Assembly (NCBI GenBank): GCA_905250125.1
Contig: CAJNOL010000043.1
Span: forward strand, 124,001-188,000
Direction of reading: 5' to 3'
Source: Rotaria sordida
Lineage: Eukaryota > Rotifera > Eurotatoria > Philodinida > Philodinidae
Length of the DNA stretch: 64,000 nt
The translations under genes and the position numbers were made by a program. Below, piece after piece: positions 1 to 13,111 of this stretch (position 1 is the stretch's first letter; the number at the start of each line of letters is the position of its first letter). The notes beneath the pieces were generated by a model, which ran no database searches, was not told the DNA's origin, and saw only the letters and a list, made by a program, of their open reading frames with translations.

Positions 1-209
1 TATATGCATTGCCTAAGTATAGAACACAATTGCAAAGTCAGCAGGTATCTAATATTCACATTGGAAAAAAAAGAAATACAGAAAAATCCAAAGATTCTAT
101 TTCGTATTTTTCATATCCATTGAATTATTTTATATTTATTGACAAAACAATATCACGTAAAATTTCAAAACAAAAAAAAAAAAAAAAAAGAAACCATTCA
201 AATTCAAAA
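1..209. other. 3' flank of the FAM234-like gene
   Basis: AT-rich sequence downstream of the minus-strand FAM234-like stop codon, with a run of about 18 A at 172-189. I see no coding exon or RNA gene here. Confidence 0.5.
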
Positions 210-3200
210 TCAATTATTTGCATGACAATCACCATTTATTCCCATATAAGCTGGCCAAATTTGTTGTTTAAATGGTAGAAGATCATTATTATCTAATATA
301 ATTGAACATTGTGTTAGATTATTTTGTTCACATTGAGTTTTTTTAAAATGTAAACGAATACGATAAACAGTTAATTGTCCAAATTGTTTTTTAAATGGAT
401 TTAACATTGACATTTGAACTTGATTAATTATATCAGGTGATATTTTTAAAACTGTTTCATATAAACGAGTTTTATTTGTACATAAATCTTCTATATAATG
501 TTCATATGCATCATGATCCATACCATAAAAATTAACTAAGAAAACGAAAAAAGTAAATCAAAGAGAAAAAAAAATCAATAAATCAATTTTTTTTCACTTA
601 CCATTTGTTGATTTAAGTCGTTCTTCTTCTTTTGCCATGCCTTCATTAATACATTCACGTTCATTAGCATCTAATAATGTTGTTGTATCTGATTGAATCC
701 AATATGTTGCAAATATTAAATCAATAGTTGATTTAGAATTTGGTTCAAATGAAGGAGCTAATGTACCTAAATAAATAAATAGAAATTATTAAATTTAAAA
801 ACAAAAAACAAATTGGTTTTTGTTTTTTTGTCTTCAATACCAGTTGAAATAATTCTTTGTAATCCACCATTATCATGTGGACCAACATGTCGTTTATATT
901 TTCTTCGATTTGAACGAAATTCATTATCATCTTCAATTTCATCATTATCATCATTTAATGTACTATCATCATTATTTTCATCGGATAATGTTGATGGATT
1001 TGTATTAGTTGTTTCTTGATTCTTTCAATAGAAAAATAAAAAACAAATTTAATAAAAAAAAAAAAAAATTTTTATTTATTACCTGCATATAATCATCTAA
1101 TCGTTGCCAAGATTCATATACTGATAAATAATTAGGATATTGTAGAAGAAATTTTTTTATATCAATTGAACTTGATTTTGTTGTACTTCGTTCAAGAGCA
1201 ACATAATAATCTTAAAGAAAGACAAAAGAAAAAAAAAGAAAATCAAGGGTTTTTTTATTAATGATACATCTTCGATTTTCTTAAATTACTTGAATTATAA
1301 ATGAGAATACCAGGTGGTTTCATAGATTGTGTTAAACCATGAAGTGCAGTAAAACTTGTTGATTGATATCGTAATTTACAAATATCAGCATGTGAAAGTA
1401 GTGCACTAGGAGCATCTAAACAAGATAAATCATTAAAATAAGACTAGAAAAAAAAACCAAGGAAACAATACTTATATCATAATCAATTTTTCTTTCTATA
1501 TTATTATCAACTACATCACATTCTCCCATCCAATAAATAAACATATCATGTCCATGTTGTTTAAAACTTACTATAAAAAAGAAATTTAATTTTCAAAATT
1601 TAATATTTAATAAATACTCAACTAGTTAATGGAGAACTTTGTACACCAACTGTTTGTTCAATAGATTTATCAAGTATTGGTATACCCGTAAGACCATCAA
1701 GAATAGTTGTCTATTCATAAATGAAGAGAAAAATGTGTTTTGATCACCAAAATTGTGTTACTGCGAAATGATCACCAAAAGTTAGTGATTTGATCATCAA
1801 ATCAATTAAGAGTTGAGCCAATTACAATGACAAAACATTTTCATAAATAAAACTCGACTTTTCTAATGTTATATGAATAAAACGAACTAATTAGTTGGAA
1901 GTAATGATGCATCTCAATATAAGTGTGGGACGTTACAAAAATAAAGTTAAATTGAAGGTGAGCATGAAGATGGAAGGTAAGGATGTGAGTGAGGGTGTAT
2001 GAGTATAGGTATCCTTGTGTGAGTGAGCACTTCTCCTGAAGGTCGATTCGATGTGAATGATATTTGGAAAGAGAGAATGATGCGTTTGGTTTTAATACTT
2101 CTTTTAGCTAATGTAGTGGATGCACGGAAATGTTGTAGTTGTCTATGATATGGCATTTATTTAATTGAACTGTTTCTTTTTATGTCTTTTTCATGTTGCC
2201 GCCTATCATTAATTTGGTGATCAAATCACTAATTTTTTTATGATCATTTCGCAGTAAAAAAATTTGGTGGTCAAAACTCAACTTTTTAGTGATACAAGAA
2301 ATACTGACCCATAAATGAATATGAAAAATTTCGAAATCAAATATTTCTATACCTGAGCACTATAATACAATGGATAACCTGGTCCTGTTTGATAATGTAT
2401 CATAATATCAGGTATATCATCATCATTAAAATATCCAACTGCAGGTGAACTAAATTATTAATGATCAATTAGAATTTTCAAAGAAGAAAAAAAACAAAAT
2501 AATTTAATAAACCTATATGTTTCTGAACTAGGAAAAGTTCTATTCCATAATTGTCGAAATGTTCTACCATCAAAAGCATATAATGTTGAATTATAAAGTG
2601 GAATAATAATATCTTCAATATTATCATTATTAACATCGATTAAAACTGGTGGTGTCATAACACCTTTATATTCATCACTAATTATTTTAATATACTAAAA
2701 ACAAATAGATTTTCTTTTTTTTTTTTTATATTAAAATTGTTTTTTTTTCTATATTACTGGTGATGAACAATAAATTGTAAAACATTTTAAATCAAATGCA
2801 TAAAGTCCACCACCATGTGTTTCACCACCAGTACCAATAAGAATATATTCTTCATTTGATGATCTTCGTAATAATTGTGGAGAATAGTATGACTCCATTT
2901 TATCAGGAACAATAGATACATTTAATAATTGTCCAGTTTTTGTACTAATAAGAAGTACTTCACCTGCTAATCGAACAGTATCATCTAAAAGAAAAGAAAA
3001 AACATTTATTTAAAAAAAAAAAGTTTTCATTTTAATATACGTGGTTTTCTTATTGGATCACCACCATGTATTGTTATAATATCATCTAAACCATCATTAT
3101 CAAAATCTTTTTTTAAATATAATGGTGTATAAAAATTCATTGTTGTTTCTCGTATATCATTATTAAATGTCCATATTAATGAACCAGTTTTTCCACTAAT

Positions 3201-3976
3201 AGCTTCAAATGTCTAATGAATAATAAATTAAAAACAAAAATATTCAAAAATTTAAACTTACACCTCCTCGTCCACCGGTAAGACAATCAGGAATATGATC
3301 TCCATCAATATCACGTTGACAATTTAATGCAAATACTTCATGATTTGATTTATTATAACTCCATAAAACTTGTCCATTACGACCATCTAAAGCCTAAACA
3401 AAGAATAAAAAAAAAAATTTTAAATATACAAAAACAAATTAATTTTCTTACTTTAACACCTCCATTACATGGATGATTTCCATCAAAATAAAGATCACAT
3501 AATAATCCATTATCTGCTAGTGTATCAACACCAGTTCCATAACCAAATATAACATCAAGTATACCATCAGAATTACAATCGACAAGACGAAATGCTGTTT
3601 CTGTTAATAATTTTGGAAAACCACTTGTCCACATAAGTTCAATTTGAATATTTTCATTAAATTGTTTATTATTTTTTGGATGAAACATAATTGAACTTAA
3701 TAAAACAATTAATGTTGCTAATATAAGTGCAAATAAAAATGTACAACATAAAAATAAACGTATAGAACGTTTTTCATATTGTCGATGTCTAAATATGAAA
3801 TAAATTCTTAATTTATTATTACAAAAAAAAAAAATCTATTTTATTACAAACCTATATGTTAAAATATAATCATCTTGAAGCGTTTGTTCTTTATTAAGTA
3901 AAGTTCCTTGATCCTCATTCATTGCCGACATTTGTGAAAGATTATAAATCTCCGTACTATTTGCATTTATGAACAT
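210..3976 (-). CDS. FAM234A/B-like single-pass membrane protein with FG-GAP-type repeats
   Basis: Fourteen exons (3852-3976, 3452-3788, 3262-3393, 3041-3212, 2758-2984, 2513-2694, 2353-2449, 1623-1710, 1472-1570, 1290-1415, 1083-1210, 841-1021, 602-766, 210-535) encode 794 residues. A short cytoplasmic N-terminus precedes one membrane segment (LFLCCTFLFALILATLIVLL). The ectodomain has repeated Asp-rich integrin-alpha/FG-GAP-like loops (NCQRDIDGDHIPDC, DFDNDGLDDI, DVNNDNIEDIIIP), as in beta-propellers. The stretch with VGYFNDDDIPDIMI and the following DGLTG match the FAM234 family in my recollection. It is longer than human FAM234B (about 620 residues) because of an acidic, low-complexity insert near the C-terminus (exon 12). 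FAM234 proteins are predicted type II membrane proteins of poorly known function. Intron 7 (1711-2352) is ten times the usual length and carries a foldback element. The start is the first in-frame ATG before the membrane segment; a 5' untranslated exon is possible. Confidence 0.85.
1735..2277. mobile_element. foldback/MITE-like element in intron 7 of the FAM234-like gene
   Basis: Two arms of about 70 bases (about 1735-1809 and 2204-2277) are imperfect inverted copies. Both contain the pieces CTGCGAAATGATCA and TTAGTGATTTGATCA in opposite orientations. The roughly 390 bases between them are G-rich on the plus strand near 1950-2060 and show no protein. This explains why the intron is about 640 bases when its neighbours are 45-75. 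No target-site duplication could be fixed by eye. Confidence 0.65.
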
Positions 3977-5889
3977 CTTAAAACTCTGTATAATCTGAAA
4001 CACATTTTCTTTCCGACATGAATGAGTTTTTCTATCTAACTATATCTGTTTTTTCTTCTTTCTCCGCGTCTTTTCCTTGTCGTTCTGTTCTCCACTATCT
4101 TCTCTCAATGAAAACAACAACAACATTGTTATTTCTTTTTTTTTTTTCTTCTTCTTCTTTTATAATAATCCATTGAACTCTTAGATCGACATCATACTTG
4201 AAACTCTTATGAATACAATAAGAAAAAATGATTTCTCTAAAACAAAAAAAAGTTCTTAACTCAAATACAAGATGATTGTTGATATTTGTTTTTTATTATG
4301 GATTGCCTGACTAATTCAAAAGATGTCAATATTCATCAAATATGTTGAAGTATCGCAAACAAGAAATGAGTTGAATATAAAATAAATAAAAACTATGCAA
4401 CAAAGAAAATAATGACAATGAAATAAAAAAATAAATATTAACAAAACGTGATATTTACATAATTTAAAATCTTATTTTTTTAGAAATAAAATGAATACGA
4501 AGTAAAAAGTAATTAAAAATTTATATGTAATAAATAAAGAACATGCTGTTCTGGATCGTAATGATAGATCTTATTGGTAGTTAGACAAAACATTAAGAAA
4601 CTTTCTTGAATTTGATTTACATTCTATCTCTCGGTTATGTAGATCCATTAAGTAGTAAAGACAGAAGAAATCTCATTTCGTATGGATATGAATCTCTGAT
4701 TACCTTAAATTATATCATTTTTTTCACAACATAATTCAAATTTATAGATGTAACAGGCCCGAGAAAACAAAAAAATATGCGTTTTGTTTAATCATTTTCT
4801 TCGTATATGTTGACGGATATAAAAAGAAAAACATGTACTTCATTTTTTCTTTTCTCACATTGCCATATATTTTTAATAAGCTCTTGACATGCAGTCATGT
4901 TACTCGACTTTTGAAAGAACATTTATAGTTGTCAAAGTAGCCATTTTATCAACAAGTTATTGCTTATGTAGTAGCACCAAAAATTAATCATAATAGATTT
5001 AATTTTGAGTTGTTTTTTCTATGATGGTAACTGATATAAAGAATCTAAAGAGTAAGTTGAATAAATTCGAATCCTAACATAAAAGTTTCTTTTGATTACA
5101 ATGAGTGATAGAGGAACTAATTCTCTAGAAAATGTAATGTCTCCGAGCTCTCTATGACATTAATTTTCAGAAAAGCATAAAAACTTTTATGGTCTCAAAG
5201 GAAATGACAAAAAAAGACACTATTGTGCTTTTCATAAAATTGATGTCGTTTAGTTAAAACATGTCGTAGAGTTACTAAGAAACATCTCATTTTCTAGAGA
5301 GCTAGTCACTCTATCATTCTGTATAATCAAAAGAAATTATTACTTTGAGGCTTGGAGTGCTGAACAAGTAGACTTCAGATTTTTGGAAATACTCTGAGAA
5401 TTTTATTTTTCTCCAATCTTGATTGGAAATCAATTTCTCTATCCGAATCACTATTTGGATATCTTTATATACCAGTTACCATTACGGAAAAAAAATCATC
5501 TGTATGATCAATTTTTAGAGCCACTGTATCAATGTGTATTAATGTTTAGTGCAACAAGTTACATCTATTCGTCAGTCAAATATTTTTGATTTGTACCAAT
5601 AATATTCACACTCTAGGTTTTTATCGATTTATAGAAATATTGACAATCTGTTAAATGGAATAATTGATGAAACATACTGCTCATTGTTGTCGTAGCTGTT
5701 TAGTAAGTCGATTATCGATATGTACAGTATTTATTTTTGAAATATTCACTAGAACGCTGCTGTCAACAAACAAAATTTCCAATATGTTTTAACATTTGAA
5801 GGTCTATAGTATTGGAATACATTATCCATGAGACAAGAGATTTTTTGTAAGTTCATCCACCTAAATCAAATGTAATTTATGTCGATATC
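3977..5889. other. intergenic, AT-rich, with a foldback repeat near its end
   Basis: About 1.9 kb upstream of the FAM234-like gene. It holds its probable promoter and 5' untranslated region (T-rich 4130-4160) and a foldback repeat at 5088-5345. No exon chain with splice sites and a long reading frame was found on either strand. Confidence 0.5.
5088..5345. repeat. inverted (foldback) repeat
   Basis: A left arm at about 5088-5160 is repeated in inverse orientation at about 5265-5345: the ends read TTCTTTTGATTACA and TGTATAATCAAAAGAA, and both arms hold a TTTTCTAGAGA-like core. The core (AAATG..GTCT.CGAGCTCTCTA) reappears near 61711-61740, so it belongs to a dispersed family. Confidence 0.6.
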
Positions 5890-7195
5890 TTTACTAGAGA
5901 AGCTCGTGCTGCAGTTCGATTTTGTCTTCAAGTTGTTGTTATGGATATTTACACTTCTTTACCGATTCCTAATGCAACTGTTACTTTACAGAATTGTGAA
6001 GAGTTACCGCTATTTACAGGTCGTTCACTTTATTCTGAAACGATTTCGATCGATTTTTCTCCGTCAATGGCTTATCAAGATCCGATGATTTTCATATCAG
6101 TCTGCTTCACATACATTGTAGATGTTGTTATAATATTCTTAGTTTGAATAAACAAATGTCTGTTAATAAAACATCTAATAATATTAAAGAGTACATCAAA
6201 TATCTTTTCATGGAATAATACTCGTATTTAGTAAAACAACAACATTTATCTGAAATATGTTTGTATGTATCAAGAAGTATCATTAGGCATGTTTCTAAAA
6301 AGGTTAAAAAAACAGCCTCAATCAGCTTTATTAAACAATTAAAATTCAAAACTTTATAGTCCATGTCGTGTGACAACGCATACAATTGGTTGGTCGTACT
6401 ATGTCACATATAGACGAAGAACATTTTCCTGCTATTTAGTTAATTGTTACAAGGTATCATATTAGTGTTGCTACGACTTTTCCTATTATTCTTGATATAA
6501 ATCATGCAAAAGACTGCGAAGAAAAACTTACGAGGGAGTCTCACTAAGTGATTAAAAGTTTTTGGATTCATATTCTAGCCATAAGTAGGGCTAGGTGGGA
6601 CTACAGAAATCCCAAAAAGATTTGCTTTCATCAGCCTATTTAGTTGAGATATGCACGTTCCAGGTTTAGGACCAGAAGCGTAGATAAACTGGTTCTCGTG
6701 GTGGAATTGGGTGTTGGTGGGGTGTGGATGTCTATGAATAATTCACCCACACCCATCCTCGAGGTAGATAACAATTTTTATTCATTCATATAAATAGGTA
6801 TTCTATTAACAAATACAAGCGGTATAACAACATCTGATGCAATTTATCCAGGATGATGTATATTGGTTGAATTACTCATATACATGTTAAAATTCGTCTT
6901 CATGGAACATATATCAATATATCAAATGTTCGTACTGGTCAACTGTTTTTCAATGATAGATTCAGTAATTTGGTTGATCAACAATTACATTACTGTGCAC
7001 ATTCAGATAATCGAATATTGAATATGTGAATATTGTAAGTAGTGTGTTTAGTAGCTTGATAATTTCAGTAACACTTGATGTTTCGTCATTTGTAGTGTCA
7101 ATGGCAGACAGTGGCACTAGAACGACGACGTTCGCATCAAATACATTGTCCAACTGGGGTGGCGTTGATTATCTTTGTTATAGTAAAAAATAAAG
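5890..7195 (+). pseudogene. decayed intradiol ring-cleavage dioxygenase-like gene
   Basis: Two separated segments look like the catalytic domain of secreted intradiol (catechol/protocatechuate-type) dioxygenases. Segment 1 (5890-6147) reads LPIPNATVTLQNCE, the place of the family's PNA.VDIWHCDA strand. Segment 2 (6797-7034), opening at an intact AG acceptor, reads LLTNTSGITTSDAIYPG, then after a frameshift THIHVKIRLHGTY and TGQLFFNDRFSNLV. This matches the family order: YPGWY, then R..HIHVK (the two His iron ligands), then HTGQLFF. Damage seen: a TGA in place of the Trp after YPG, loss of the following Tyr ligand region, a frameshift, a TGA where the conserved Arg before HIH is expected, WH replaced by QN, and a TGA before a vestigial donor at 7035 (acceptor near 7068). 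The block between the segments (6148-6796) is not recognisable. The family is mainly bacterial and fungal, with horizontally acquired copies in some mites. Confidence 0.65.
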
Positions 7196-7729
7196 ATACA
7201 TGTTGGTTTATCTATAATACGTTTTCAGTATTTATAATTCATTTTATGAACTGTTAATACTATAGTAAAACTAATTATAATGATGTGTACAGAAATTTTG
7301 TAATTTTTAACAGAATAAATTAATTATCTTATGTATAGACGTTTATTTACATTATTAAAATGACTTCATCGATCTCTTGGAGTTTATTTTTTACTAAGAA
7401 GAAGAAGAATTCATTTCATAAATTGCTTTGTTTTTATAACGTTACTACTAATTAAATTCTCACACAATATTGAAAATCCATTGAACATCTTTACATCAGA
7501 ATCTTCATCCGACACAAAAGAAAATCGCTCATTTCTTTTTCAAGTTCAAATTCTATTTTAATTATTTGATGTTATTTTCAACTATCCGTTAAATTGTATG
7601 TGTTTGCAAAAAGAAAAGTTCGCACAACAAACGAAAAAATTTTCAAGCAAAAAAGAAAAAAGACAACAACAAAAACTATTGCGAGATAAAAAAAAAAGAA
7701 AACAAAGTCATGATGATTATTATTTATTT
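7196..7729. other. intergenic
   Basis: AT-rich spacer between the dioxygenase relic and the 3' end of the minus-strand EGF gene. A-rich plus-strand reading frames such as 7598-7807 are low complexity and unsupported. Confidence 0.5.
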
Positions 7730-9994
7730 TTATTTTTGAGGATAAAGACATTGAACATTATGCGGATAATCACATCGATCAACTTGTGTATTAAATCGAA
7801 GTGTTGATGGACAATTTCGACTTAATAACATTCCATATGGATTTGAACTAATACCTAAATTATAAACAAGAATAACAAAAAAAAAAGAATCCAAATTAAA
7901 ACTAATTGAAAAATCAAACCTTGTTGATAATGAATACATTCAAAATATTTTCCTTCTATACAATTATATAAATCAGCAAAACGACCATTTGATCGACATC
8001 GAAAATATTCTTTCAAAATAAAAACAATTGTTTATTATTTCAATAAAAACAAAAATCTACAAACCAGTTTCACAAAATTTTCCTGTATATCCACTTTTAC
8101 ATACACAATAAGCTAAGACAGATGACTCTGATGCATTCTCATGGCATGTACCACCATTTGAACATTTGATTCCACTACAACTACTAGTTGCTAAAATAAT
8201 AATATAGGAAAATAATAATAATAATAAAAGCAAGCAAGAAGAATTTTTATAGATATTAGAAATATCTTCATTTTGATGTATTAGGTAATTTGTAGAATTA
8301 TATTTATGAATTTTCTTTTCTAGGAAAAATTATATGAATTAAACTTACGTAATAAATGTTCACAAAAACGACCAGTAAAACCATTAGGACATACACATAT
8401 TTCGGAACCGAGCATTGCACATGTACCTCCATTTTGACAGGGACACATCAATGAACGAGCAGTACTCGTTATAACTGAAGAAAAAAAATCAAATAATCTT
8501 CTATTGAATTAAAAATCTATTTGAATTTCATGGTAATTGATAATAAATATTATGGGGGATTTTAAAAAATAATCTTCTGATTGTAGATCAGAAGTTTTTA
8601 TTTTAGCAAATCATTTAAATAGACATTTCTCAATCGATTTAGATTGATTTATAATGATCACTATTAGATATATGCTGAAATATAGTACTTCAACCAATAT
8701 CGAATATAAAACTGATTTACTTGATCTAGGTAAACATTGTGGATGAAACAATCCATCTGGACAATAGCAAATATACGATGCATCAAGATCATAACAAACT
8801 CCACCATGTTGACCTTATTAAAAAAAAAAAGAAAAAAAAATGTAAACTTAATAAACTAGTATTATTTTAAAATGACTTACATGGATTTGATTCACATTCA
8901 TTAATATCTTAAATTATCAAAATAGAAATAAAAATAAACTTAACTTTATAACTTACTCGTTTCACAAAAAGTACCAGTAAAACCTGGAGTACAAAAACAC
9001 CGATGACTAAGTGTTATTTGTAAACATTTTCCGCCATTCATGCAAGCCTGAGGATCCGATGGATTGCATGTATAAGGTGAACGTGTAGTTGTACTTGTAA
9101 TAGTCGTCAACATTCGAGCAGTCGAAGATGGATATGCAAAAGCTTAAATCAAAAGACATTATGAATTTAATGAAATAAACTTAAAAAAAAACACATTTAC
9201 TATGACAAGATAAACCAAATTGTCCATTTGGACATAAACAAACAAATGGTAAATTTCGATCATCAAGTTGAAAACATTTGCCCGGATTACATGGACTTTT
9301 TGAACAAGGTGAAATGATTTTTTCTATAAAATAATAAATAAAACGTTTTTAAAAAAAAAAATTCTTTTTGTTTTTTATATTTAAATACCATTGCATAATT
9401 TTCCAGTCCATGTCGGTAAACAATTACAATAATAACTTGCTAAACCTTCAATACATAAACCATTTACACAAGGATTTGAATAACAACCAGTACGTGTAAC
9501 TATATGTATATATATTTATATATAAAGAAAAAAAGATGTTACTTATTCTAGAAAAAATAATTCATATCAAACAACAAAATTATCTACCATTGCAATGTGT
9601 TAATGAAATAATATCACCAGGACATCGACAAATATATCCATGAGCTAAACTTGGTACTATTTCACATAAACCTAATCCACAAGGATTTCTTAAACATGGA
9701 TCTATTGAAAAGAAAAAAGACTTTTTTTTTCTAGATGAATATTATTTTTCGAAACATTTTCAACAAACTTTCAGATGGACATGGTAATATTGTATTTTTA
9801 CCATTAGGACATCGACAATAATAAGGTAATGAAGGATTTAGTGTTAATATACAAACACCCGTACCACAATTAATTGTATTACAAATATCTATTAGAAAAT
9901 TATTTATTCATAAAATATATTTAATTATTATTTTATTACCTTGACTATAAGCAAGATGTATTGTAATGATAAAGTAAAGACCAAATACGATCAT
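7730..9994 (-). CDS. secreted protein with eight EGF modules and a C-terminal chitin-binding type-2 module
   Basis: Twelve exons (9940-9994, 9769-9888, 9588-9701, 9389-9499, 9201-9323, 8957-9142, 8881-8907, 8721-8813, 8349-8474, 8065-8190, 7920-8009, 7730-7854) give 431 residues. Every internal intron is phase 1, the classical arrangement of shuffled EGF exons. The chosen ATG opens a clean signal peptide (MIVFGLYFIITIHLAYSQ); an in-frame ATG 72 bases upstream would add 24 polar residues before it. Eight six-Cys EGF modules follow; the sixth starts NINECESNPC, suggestive of calcium binding, and the last has GYTGKFCE. The C-terminal 70 residues have six Cys with CRSNGRFADLYNC and CDYPHNVQC, the pattern of peritrophin-A/CBM14 chitin-binding modules. 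No membrane segment or anchor signal follows, so it is probably secreted to a chitin-containing matrix (cuticle, jaws or gut lining); that role is inference. Confidence 0.88.
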
Positions 9995-10701
9995 GTTAAT
10001 TGAACTGTCTGTCTCTGTTTTAAAAAATGACGAATGCAATCGAAAAGATCGGTGACAATCAGACATTTTCAAATAATTGACTATTCTTTTTTTTTTTGTT
10101 TTTCACATCTCATATTTCGTTACTTCTTCACATAGATTTGATGACGTAGCAGTTGAGGTCATTTGATCACGTTGTCTGTCTCGTCAGTTGGACAAAACAA
10201 AAGTAGGCATCTTAACTATTAAGTTTACACATTAAGACCTTGGAAATAAGGCGGACACAACAAATAGTCATTGACTGAGTGTGTAATTTGATCATCAATA
10301 TTGAACAAAGAGCAATGCATATTCGATCATACGTGATCAAAACAATACTTCTTCGTCCTTTTCTATTCGAAGGACAGAACAAGGAACTTTTGAATTCTTA
10401 TTTTTTTTTCTTATTGTTTAAATCAAAAATCAAAACATTGAATGAAATAAGCAATAGGCATTTTTTTTTTAAAACATAATAAACATTTAGTTTTCATGTT
10501 TTCATCTCTATTCCGTTTAAATCAACTTGATTCAATCGACAAAAGCGCACATACATCTCACGTTAAAAGGATTTGTATTTTTTTTTTCGAGAATAATACA
10601 AACACATGTACACAAAATTCAAGAGAAAAAAAAAAGGTTTGCACAACACTGTTTGCTTTATTAATCGACACCGAAAAAAAAGAAAAGAAAAACGAAACAT
10701 C
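9995..10701. other. divergent intergenic region (shared promoter space)
   Basis: About 700 bases between the divergent EGF/chitin-binding gene and the next plus-strand gene. Both promoters should lie here. No TATA or initiator can be picked with confidence. The last 130 bases are A-rich and form the 5' leader of the plus-strand gene. Confidence 0.4.
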
Positions 10702-13111
10702 ATGAGCTACGCAACAAGCCTACTAGCTGCATATCCATCATCATATGGTACATCAACATTACTTAGTGATAATCTTGTTAGACGTTCATCTTATGATAAT
10801 ATTTATCAACCATCAGTACCTTATGGAAATACAGATCGATTATTAAGTGATGATTTAGCATTTAATCAAATCACTCATGATATACCGACATATCATCCAC
10901 CATTATATTCACTTTCAAATTCTACATCTGTTTTTCCTACAACAAATTATCAAAATTCAACAATAAATAATTTTCATAGACCTGTTCCACCAAATGATTC
11001 ATTTGCTTCATTAAATGATATAACTGAATATTCTGAAAGTCTTGTAACAGCATCAAATACAAATACAGCATCAAGTGTAGCTCGTTCAATAAATGATAAT
11101 AATATTAATGGTCCAATAAATATATTTAAACATCATCAACAAGATAATAATCAAATATTAAATGATGTTGATAATAATCGACAACATAAATCTATTTGGA
11201 GTTCACCAGAAACAAAAAAGAAAGGACAATCAGATGAAATTAAAAAAAAACCAATACTTAAAAATCCAACACAACCTACAACCGGTGCACATAAAGATAC
11301 TTCAATTGATAAATTAAATGATGATATAACACCAGTTCAATCACCACAACCACCATTAGCATTAACAAAACAACAAAATCATCTTCAACGAAATGCAGTA
11401 ATTGCTGATGTTGAAAAACAACCACTACCAATCGATGTTCAAGCATGGATAAATGAAACAAAAAAAGAATCACCGATTGATGAAAAACAAGCTGAACAAG
11501 CATGGTCAATTAAAATTGGTCAATTGCATATGGCTCAAGTTCAACATGAAAAAGACAAAACAAAATCATTACGTGCATTACCAAATGGACCAAAAAAAGT
11601 TGATAATAGTCCATTTGTTAATAAAACAAAACCCATAAATGATACGAAATCTCGTGAACCAACATATGAAATTCAACATGATTCATATTTTGATACACTT
11701 TTTGAAGGAAATTATTTTCGAAAACCTTCAACAAATAATTATTCTATAAATTCATCTTTTCATCATTCAAAGCCAACAAAAAATAAATTAGCAAGTTCAT
11801 TAAGTAAATTATTCTTACTAATTAACTTATTATTGAAATTCTCTTTTTTTTTTTAAATTCAAGATAATCAAAATTCCAAGCATGTTTCACAACGAAAAAC
11901 AACTCATTATGAACCACCAACAACAACAACAACAAAACGTTCACAACCAACAATTACAACAACATCATGGAGAAAACAATGGCCAATACAAGTAAGATTA
12001 TTTTTATATATTAAATTTATTTTTCAGTTTTGTTTTTAGTATCATTATGATTCATTGTACCCATATTATTTATATAATGACTTAACTCATCGTGATTATG
12101 TTCAAAAAGATACTGATGAACGTTTTCGTGAAGCTCTTCAAAAATTACGTGCAGATCGTGCTGAACAACACCAGAAAGACATAGTAAAATAAATTAATTT
12201 GTTTTTTGTCTTCTTTCGTAAATATTTTCATAGAAAATATTTTTTTATTTTGTAGAATGAAAAAACAGCTAAACGTTTACATTATGGTGATTATGTTCGA
12301 CATTCAACGAAAGATGAATTACTTCAAAATGCTGTTAAACCATCTCCATGGTCTGATTTTATGGATCTTAAAAAAGGAAATCTTTATTCACTTTCAATAG
12401 AAGAAAAAGTTTATTAATTAATTTAAGAAAAAAAATATATATATATACGATAATATGTTTTTTTTTTCTATAAATAGAAACAACTTTATAATCAATCAAA
12501 ATCATATGGTGAACGAGTTCGATATCGAAATTTTGCTATGAGTTATGGTGCTGATGCAAATCGATCATATCGTGATTCTGCACCTCTGACAGATGATAGT
12601 CAGGTTATTTTTAAATTTTTATTTTAATCATTCTCTAATTCTATATAAATAGGAATTTGATTCCGGTAATGAAACACCACGTCAACGAATGAATAATAGT
12701 GATTCAAAATCTATTAGTCGTACATCAAAACGACCTGGTTCAGGATCAACAACACATAAAATATATCCAAAACAAATAGGTATCCGTGGTGGTAATCGAT
12801 CAATACCAAACCAAACAAGTCGTACAACAATGCGTACTGATCGATCAAATATCAATCGTCAAGGTGAAAATGACGATGATGATCTATCAAATTATAAATA
12901 TAATAATAAACAACCGCTAAAGAAAAAAAATGTACGTTATGCAAATGGACGAACAACAACAAATAGTGATGATGAAAATGACAATGAATTTACTAATCAT
13001 GGTCAACGAACAATACGTACAAGAAATCGTGATATTGATGATGATTTATTTACTGTACGTGAAGAAAAAACACTTGAATCATTTGAAGGTGCACGATATA
13101 AAAAACGATAA
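10702..13111 (+). CDS. uncharacterised low-complexity, basic protein (703 residues)
   Basis: Six exons: 10702-11803, 11864-11991, 12040-12183, 12256-12408, 12478-12603, 12653-13111. I do not recognise a domain. The first exon encodes a Ser/Asn/Gln-rich, probably disordered region. The middle exons are charged, with a likely helix (FREALQKLRADRAEQHQKDI) and Tyr/Arg-rich stretches. The last exon is Arg/Asn/Asp-rich and ends GARYKKR. There is no signal peptide or membrane segment, so it is likely cytoplasmic, perhaps cytoskeletal. The reading frame continues 32 codons upstream from 10606, but that part is Lys-rich A-tract leader; the ATG at 10702 (MSYATSLLAAYPSSYG) starts the compositionally coherent protein. 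Frame and phase run cleanly through all five short introns, which supports a real gene. Confidence 0.75.

Noticed and set aside
9..278. Plus-strand frame rich in Lys and Ser
   Set aside because: Starts at TTG, crosses a poly-A run and overlaps the real minus-strand last exon of the FAM234-like gene.
11276..11509. Minus-strand Val/Leu-rich frame
   Set aside because: Shadow of a Gln/Asn/Asp-rich coding exon on the plus strand; no splice or domain support.
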